A DNA stretch of 64,000 nt from Atherix ibis (Eukaryota; Arthropoda; Insecta; Diptera; Athericidae). Below are positions 58,431 through 64,000 of this stretch, in pieces (positions within the stretch are counted from its first letter, which is position 1; every line of letters starts with the position of its first letter). The notes below the pieces were generated by a model. The model did not search any database. It saw nothing but the letters and a program-made list of their open reading frames with translations, and had not been told where the DNA came from. Position numbers and translations under genes: made by a program. The stretch is from the NCBI GenBank assembly GCA_958298945.1, contig OY282609.1, positions 38,041,212 to 38,105,211 on the forward strand, given 5' to 3'.

Positions 58431-59220
58431 CACAGTGTGCCCAAAAAATAACCGAACTTATTTTAAATCATACAACATGCAGCGCCATCTATACATTCAT
58501 CCACTTTCAAACGCACCTAAATTCATGTAAATCGGATGACAGATGTGAAAGTTACAGCCATTTCAATAAAAGAAAAAGTGTGCTAATGTTACAAAACAAC
58601 AAATTCGCTGAGTAATACGAATTGATGGAAAAAGTTTATGGTGATGATTGTATGAGTCGTACTCAAGTTTCGTGGTTTACACGATTTAAAAATGGTCGTG
58701 AGGATTTAAATGATGACCTAAGACCAGGTCGTCCAGAAGCTAGTAATCGTGCGGAATTGGTGGAAAAAGTCCGTGAAATCATTGCCATCGATGCAAATTT
58801 TACTACGAGAATGTTGCCTGAGGAATTAAATACGAATAAAAACACTATTTGGAGAATTTTAACTGAAGATTTGGGTAAAAGAAAAGTCTGTGCGCGTTTT
58901 GTTCCACCTGAATTAAATGAAGACCAAAAAAGCGAACGAATTTTTGATGAAAAAACGAATTTCTCTCATCACCTACCCTCTGTATTCGCCTGATCTATCA
59001 CCATGTGACTATTTTCTATTTCCAAAACTGAAAACCAAGATGAAAGGAGCATTTTATGATGATATCCCAGCCATTTGTGTTTAGGTGCGTTTGAAAGAGG
59101 ATAAATGTATCTTTTTAATGCTGCAAATTTTCAATATATGGCGCTGCATGTTGTATGATTTAAATATAAAGTTCGGACACATCGTGCATGTTGTATGATT
59201 TATTTTTGGGACACACCGTG
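58431..59220 (+). mobile_element. Internally deleted mariner with CACAGTGTGCCCAAAAA ends
   Basis: The left end CACAGTGTGCCCAAAAAATA and the right end TATTTTTGGGACACACCGTG form terminal inverted repeats flanked by TA (58429-58430, 59221-59222). The sub-terminal parts AATCATACAACATGCAGCGC and its complement (about 59138-59160) extend the inverted repeat. Near the right end the pieces GTGCATGTTGTATGATTTA and 'GACACA' are duplicated. The transposase within is missing its catalytic core. Confidence 0.88.
58622..59090 (+). pseudogene. Mariner-type transposase lacking the catalytic core
   Basis: The frame reads MEKVYGDDCMSRTQVSWFTR and FKNGREDLNDDLRPGRPEAS (first helix-turn-helix and GRP linker), then ELVEKVREIIAIDANFTTRM and EELNTNKNTIWRILTEDLGK (second helix-turn-helix), and RKVCARFVPPELNEDQKSER. 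Here it is fused, after loss of the first and second Asp regions, to HHLPSVFA-type sequence. In another frame that is PYSPDLSPCDYFLFPKLKTK with MKGAFYDDIPA, which contains the third Asp. The DNA-binding half is nearly intact and open. Confidence 0.8.
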
Positions 59221-59224
59221 TATT

Positions 59225-59945
59225 TTACTTTTATTAAAATATGGATTTATGAAAATATATATACATTACGCACCAGCACGACCTTACCATCACAATTTCT
59301 TTTAAATCTTTTAAATCTTTCATGAAGTTGAAGTTTAACAAAATCAAAATAATTACGAAAGCAAACATAGTTTTTTTTTAAATTTCAGTTATTTACACTA
59401 AAAATACATTGCAATCAATAAACACATATAAAAATATTTCATTTTATATGAGAATATAAAAATTTTAAATAAAAATAAAAATATATCCACAATTCCATTT
59501 AGTTTAGTACATTTTAAAGTAACTAACGAAATGGTTCTATGTGATAAACTATGTGTATGTTTGTACAATATGAACATACATATTGGATATGATATTTCAT
59601 TATAGACTCAATTGGACATAAATTATTGTAGTGAACAGTTTGTTAATGATCGATTCATATTATCGATCGTTTATAAACTACCCACTACATTGTACGTAAT
59701 AATACCTAAGCAACATCAGATTATTTCATAGCTAATATCTACACTATAAAAAAATTACATTGTACTAAAAATAATACTCAAACCTTTATCTAATATGAAA
59801 ATTTCCTGCTTATTGCGTTTTTCAGAAGTTTATAAATTAAAATTAAAAATATCATCAAAACAAATTACGGTATTATAACAACGAATCTTTGAAAAATTGA
59901 TGCTTCAACACTATTTACTACAACGTGAACTGAATGTGGAAATAA
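59225..59945. other. A+T-rich stretch, nothing recognised
   Basis: No coding-like frame or repeat end seen on either strand. Confidence 0.55.
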
Positions 59946-59949
59946 TTAG

Positions 59950-61635
59950 AAAGCACTATAATGTACGACATGAAATTTACACAAGATCGCTTAGTGACAA
60001 TATTTCTTTATGGAAAGCCACTAGACAAATTCTCTCGTAAAAAAGAACATCACATCCACTGAAACAAAATGACGGTAAGTTGGCAAAAACAGACAAAAGA
60101 AAGATAAAGTATTTGCTAAACATTTGGTAAATACTTTTGCTCCACATGATGATATAGAAGACAAGTCGCATACTAACAAAATTATCGAGGAACTAATGTT
60201 TCCAGTCTCTGTGAGTCTTCCTCCCAAAAATTTTAAGCCCTCTGAAATTAAATATACTATTTTGCGCCTTCCCAATAACAAATCTCCTGGTTATGATCTA
60301 ATAACAGCTCCTATTCTGAAGCAAACTTCCCGAAAAGCTTTAGTTTTAATTACATACATTTTTAATAGTATCCTGCGCACAACCTATTTTCCTTTACTCT
60401 GGAAATTTACTGTCATTAAAATGATTCCTAAACCAAATAAACCCATTAATTCTCCTTCCACCTATAGATCTATCAGCCTCTTACCAATTCTTGGTAAGAT
60501 TTTTGAAAAACTCCTATTAAAACAACTTTTAAAAAATTATTCCTGATCACGAATTTGGCTTCCGATCTGAATAGTCCACTATCCAGCAATGCCATCGCAT
60601 AGTTGATCACATTGCATCCTCTCCTTAGAGGAAAGAGTATTGCCCAGGAGTATTTTTAGATATCTCCCAAGCTTTTGATCGTGTATGGCATCCAGGACTC
60701 CTTTGGAAACTCAAGAGCTTTCTTTCTCCAACATACTACCTTATCATTAATTCATATCACTCCTAACGTCATTTCCAATATACATCATATATCCTATTCT
60801 AGCCGGAGTTCCACAAGGCAGTATCCTTGGTCCTATTTGATATAATATTTATACTCATGACATCCCATCCAATCCTAATACTATCATTCCTACTTATGCA
60901 GACGATACGGCCATACTTGCTACCCATACAAACCCTCACATAGCTTCCAACAATTTACAATCCCATATCCACAACCTTCAATACTGGTTTAAGATATGGA
61001 GAGTGAAGGTAAATGAACAGAAGAGTGCTCACATTACTTTCACACTTTGTCAAGGAAAACCTACCCCTTTATACCTTAGTAGCAACATGATTCCACAATA
61101 TGATAAAGTACGTTATTTGGGACTTTACCTGGACAAGACATTAACATGGTACCTACATATTAGACTAAAAAGAGTTGAAGCTAACAGAACTTACCTACAA
61201 CTTCTTAGACTACTGGACAAACGCTCGAAACTAGCAATAAAAAGTAAACTTTTGATATACAATACAAATATAAAACCTATTTGGACATATGGAATTGAAC
61301 TTTGGAGTTTAACGAAACGTTCCAATTCCTATCGCGTTCAGGCCTTACAATCCTAGATCCTCCGCAAAATCAGGACTTTTTGAAGTTACCGCTATCAAAA
61401 ATTTAACTTCCGTTTATCCTATCATCATAAACCACTTGTGAGAGAATTGTCTTGTACCGCCCTTCCCGGAAACACTCATCGGAGACTTAAGAGACAATGG
61501 CCTAGAGATTTTCTAGAAGAATCGAACTTCCATTAGTTGTCGAAATGCCGATGGGTGTTTACTCCCACTTCATGATGCACAAGTTTGTAAATTAAAATGT
61601 TATGTAAATCTGTTTGTTACAATACATTAAAAAAA
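59950..61635 (+). pseudogene. Jockey-like LINE ORF2 remnant (copy 3, best preserved)
   Basis: Motifs occur in order. The linker reads SLWKATRQILS and FAPHDDIEDKSHTNKIIEEL. RT fingers read LPNNKSPGYDLITAPILKQT and FTVIKMIPKPNKPINSPSTY, RSISLLPILGKIFEKLLLKQ (continuous frame 60124-60546). After a frameshift, motif A is DISQAFDRVWHPGLLW (near 60655-60705), motif B is AGVPQGSILGPI (60800-60835), and motif C is TYADDTAILATHTN with the catalytic YADD codons at 60895-60906. The post-palm frame (61003-61356) has MIPQYDKVRYLGLYLDKTLT and KPIWTYGIELWSLTKRSNSY. The 3' end (TGTTTGTTACAATACATTAA, A-run) is that of copy 1. About 60 bp after PTYYLIINSY are missing, and stops remain. It is 5'-truncated with no endonuclease. 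Confidence 0.85.
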
Positions 61636-61639
61636 CATT

Positions 61640-62855
61640 TTTTTGCCATAAGATGGGCTTGGCGGTATTATATTGTATTTCCATACGAAGGTGTGCGACT
61701 GTAGTGCTCGGAGGTGCGAATATACATAAACCTTCGGATCTTTGAGTTTTTTTACAATATATAAAATTATGTATCTATTATACGAGATGTGGCTGTTAAT
61801 AAATGAGACTGATATTTAAAAAAAACGGTTTTGTTTTTTTTTGGTTACAAAATTATGTCCTCAAGACATAAATTATAATTTTTCCCACTTATTGTAACCA
61901 AAGACATGTAGCCTAGAAAGTCTACAAAAATTAAATTTTAGTCTAGACTCTATTGTTGCCGGAAATATAATTAATTGAAAGTATTAATAAAAATCTGAAA
62001 ACACAAAAAGGAAAAGTACTAAACGAAATTTTTTAATGACATAAAATATGAACCAAGGAAAATATGAACAAATAAAAACTAATTGTTAAAATCAAAAGTG
62101 TTTTTGAAAACGCATCTACAACCGTATTGTAATAATTGAAATAATGTGTAAACATATAATCTAAAACTAAATATTTTGAAAAATATTTTAGTAGAACAAA
62201 CATTTCAAAAATTGCTGCAACCAGCAAAAATAATATTTCATAGTTGGTGAAATATTCGTTAACGACCACAACATTACAAAAACATATGAGCAGCAGATAT
62301 CTTTGATTTTAAGTTTCAAATTTCTTTGTGAATCTGTGAGTAGTAAACCCAATTTGCTAATTAAGCGAAGTTAAATTGTTTCCTTTGAAAATCTGCTTAT
62401 ATACCAAAATAAAATAACGGAAATGTCAGACAAATTTGTCAATCAACATTTGAACTATTCTTTTTGATGCCATAAATCGTAAATATTAGATAGTATGGAC
62501 TCACTTGAAACAGCAAATGAAAATCTTATCATTTAAGAAATAACTAATACAAGGTTATTTTATCAAATTTTAGCTGTAAGAAATAATTTTAGATTTATTT
62601 TACAAAAAGTCGCATATTAGTTTTATAATAAATATACTTATTTGTATGAATATGTATTAGTATATATGGTCATAAATTATATATGGAGTAAATCTGAAAT
62701 AGATTGGTCTGAACGTGTTCGCACACCTATTTTTTAAAAAAACCGTGTGATCATATTTTAAATGTCATTTGGGTTTTCAAATGAACCGTGTTCATATTTG
62801 AAATGTCAAAATCTTTTTCTCAGATTGGTTCCATTTTCATTTCTCTGGATCAGTG
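61640..62855. other. A+T-rich stretch; possible lone transposon end
   Basis: At 61780-61812 the string ACGAGATGTGGCTGTTAATA with ATGAGACTGATATT resembles, from memory, a mariner-type terminal repeat. I found no matching inverted end nearby. No coding-like sequence is seen. Confidence 0.3.
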
Positions 62856-62859
62856 AATA

Positions 62860-63410
62860 AATAAAATTGTCGTTACTTGGATGAAGCCAATGCACAAATT
62901 ATTCAGGAGGAACCTTTATATTCCGAAAAAGTGACCGTTTGGTGGCATCATCAGTCCTTTTTTTCAAAAAGAGGAAGCAGTTGTTAGCGTCAATGGTGAT
63001 CGGTTCTGATCAATGATAATGAACTTTTTGTGACCTAAATTGAAAGATATTGATTTAACATATATGTGGTTTTAACAACACAATACATGCCACAATCGAA
63101 TTATTATGGGAAAAGCTTTACAAGCCGATAATTTCAAGAAATGCAGATGTGCAATAACCTTCAAGAAGTTGTGATTTAATACCTTTGAACTTCTTCTTGT
63201 GGGGTTATTTGATGTCATTAGTCTATGTCAATAAACCAGCAACCATTGATGAAATAATTTAAAAATAGAGGAAATAATGGTGAATTTATTGCACAAGGTG
63301 GTCGAAAATTGGAGTAAAGGCCATTTGAATGATTTTATTTTCAATGATGTGCTCTGAAATATTTGAAAAAAAGACATATCACTCTTATTGAAAAACCCTG
63401 TATATTCTAA
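62860..63410 (+). pseudogene. Decayed transposase, 'VTVWC...FFLWGYLMSLVY' type
   Basis: Plus-strand readings in changing frames give DEANAQIIQEEPLYSEKVTV, WWHHQSFF, later FKKRK and SVNGD. These are followed by STTQYMPQSNYYGKSF (a decayed ATCHTA region), DLIPLNFFLWGYLMSLVYVN, KPATIDEI and VNLLHKVVENWSKGHLNDFI with FNDVL at the end. This is the standard order of an insect Tc1/mariner-related DDE transposase, whose end usually reads 'GGHLNDIVF'. The 3' end ATTGAAAAACCCTGTA may be a terminal repeat. Every domain carries stops. It is the same general type as the fragments at 35.2 and 53.7 kb. Confidence 0.65.
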
Positions 63411-63731
63411 TGAATGCCTGCATTCAAAACGTAATTCAGTAATATATACAATAGTTCTGTTATTAATAACGATTTAAAAGTCCTATAGTCACCGAAATTC
63501 TAAGCTTCTCATCTGCTTTTGGTTAGCACATAAAGTCAGGCGTTAAATTAATTAGGCCAATAACGGAAGATTTGTTACTCAAAATCATCATTGGGCACAT
63601 CACGCCTATAGATAATTATCTTTTAAGTATTTTCAATATTTTCAATACGCTATTTTTTTTATGTTCAATTCATTATCTCTAATTTAATAAATGGAAGCCA
63701 CTTAGTGCAGAATTACGTATTGATGACATCA

Positions 63732-63783
63732 TATTCATGCAAAATATTGTTCATTTAAAAATGAACAATATTTTGCATGAATA
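63732..63783. repeat. Perfect palindrome: 25-bp arms, 2-nt loop
   Basis: Arms 63732-63756 and 63759-63783 (TATTCATGCAAAATATTGTT... and complement) are exact reverse complements around AA. No associated element is recognised. Confidence 0.95.
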
Positions 63784-64000
63784 CTTAAAACTTAAAAACA
63801 GTCGCTTCTCTTAAAAAATTTAAGAAAATATGGCCTAACACAAATATTGTATAGTTTTTATTCGAATATTAACGTTTAATGTATATTTGCTTATACAGAA
63901 AAGAATAAAAGAAATAAAAACAATCTGTGCTTACGGTGTACCTATTTATTTTCTTTGCAAATTTATAGGTTTAACCTTCGAATTCTTGGATACCTTATGT
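63784..64000. other. A+T-rich end of window
   Basis: Nothing recognised on either strand. Confidence 0.6.

Noticed and set aside
1..64000. CRISPR array, rRNA or tRNA genes
   Set aside because: No regularly spaced direct repeats, no rRNA-like conserved blocks and no cloverleaf-like candidates seen by eye on either strand.

Overview
This window is strongly A+T-rich non-coding DNA of an insect nuclear genome. A higher (brachyceran) fly is the best guess. The reasons are the many mariner-type elements, Jockey- and I-type LINE remnants, frequent 'atactcgta'/'tacatatgta' motifs of the kind seen in fly introns, and one Gln/His/Ala-rich exon typical of fly regulatory genes. That assignment is inference; no marker gene is present. 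There are no operons, rRNA, tRNA or CRISPR arrays.

The only convincing host coding sequence is a minus-strand exon at about 16462 to 15965. It is locally G+C-rich, opens with a plausible ATG and ends in a good GTGAGT splice donor. If the donor is used, the following intron runs toward coordinate 1, so 1-15964 is probably intron filled with old transposon debris. I could not name the gene.

Almost everything else readable is a dead transposon. (a) mariner family M1 (ends with GGTCTGTTCAAAAAGT) has four copies at 9.4, 29.4, 35.9 and 52.1 kb. (b) mariner family M2 (ends with TTGGGTTGTTCGGAAAGT) has four copies at 21.3, 26.7, 38.5 and 49.1 kb. (c) There are single copies of a mori-like mariner (39.6 kb), a Mos1/mauritiana-like mariner (55.1 kb) and an internally deleted mariner (58.4 kb). 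(d) Three relics carry the 'ATCHTA / DFFLWGY' type transposase (35.2, 53.7, 62.9 kb). (e) Four copies of one Jockey-like LINE type lie at 10.4, 29.2, 50.7 and 60.0 kb. (f) Pieces of other LINEs lie at 5.2, 7.2, 13.5-15.3, 17.7, 18.2, 23.7 and 57.0 kb. None can make an intact enzyme.

The most interesting patterns concern how these relics were built. Three of the four M1 copies share two identical rearrangement junctions: loss of the N-terminal DNA-binding part, and replacement of the 3' end by an inverted copy of the 5' end. This implies a single fold-back mariner derivative that itself multiplied. Three of the four M2 copies share one 5' deletion junction, a second case of an amplified deletion derivative. 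Two M1 copies sit about 30 bp apart in two copies of the same unnamed host repeat (36.9 and 53.05 kb). Several near-perfect palindromes (4.65, 24.67, 53.28, 63.73 kb) are not explained by any transposon I recognise. I did not find a clearly new gene system.
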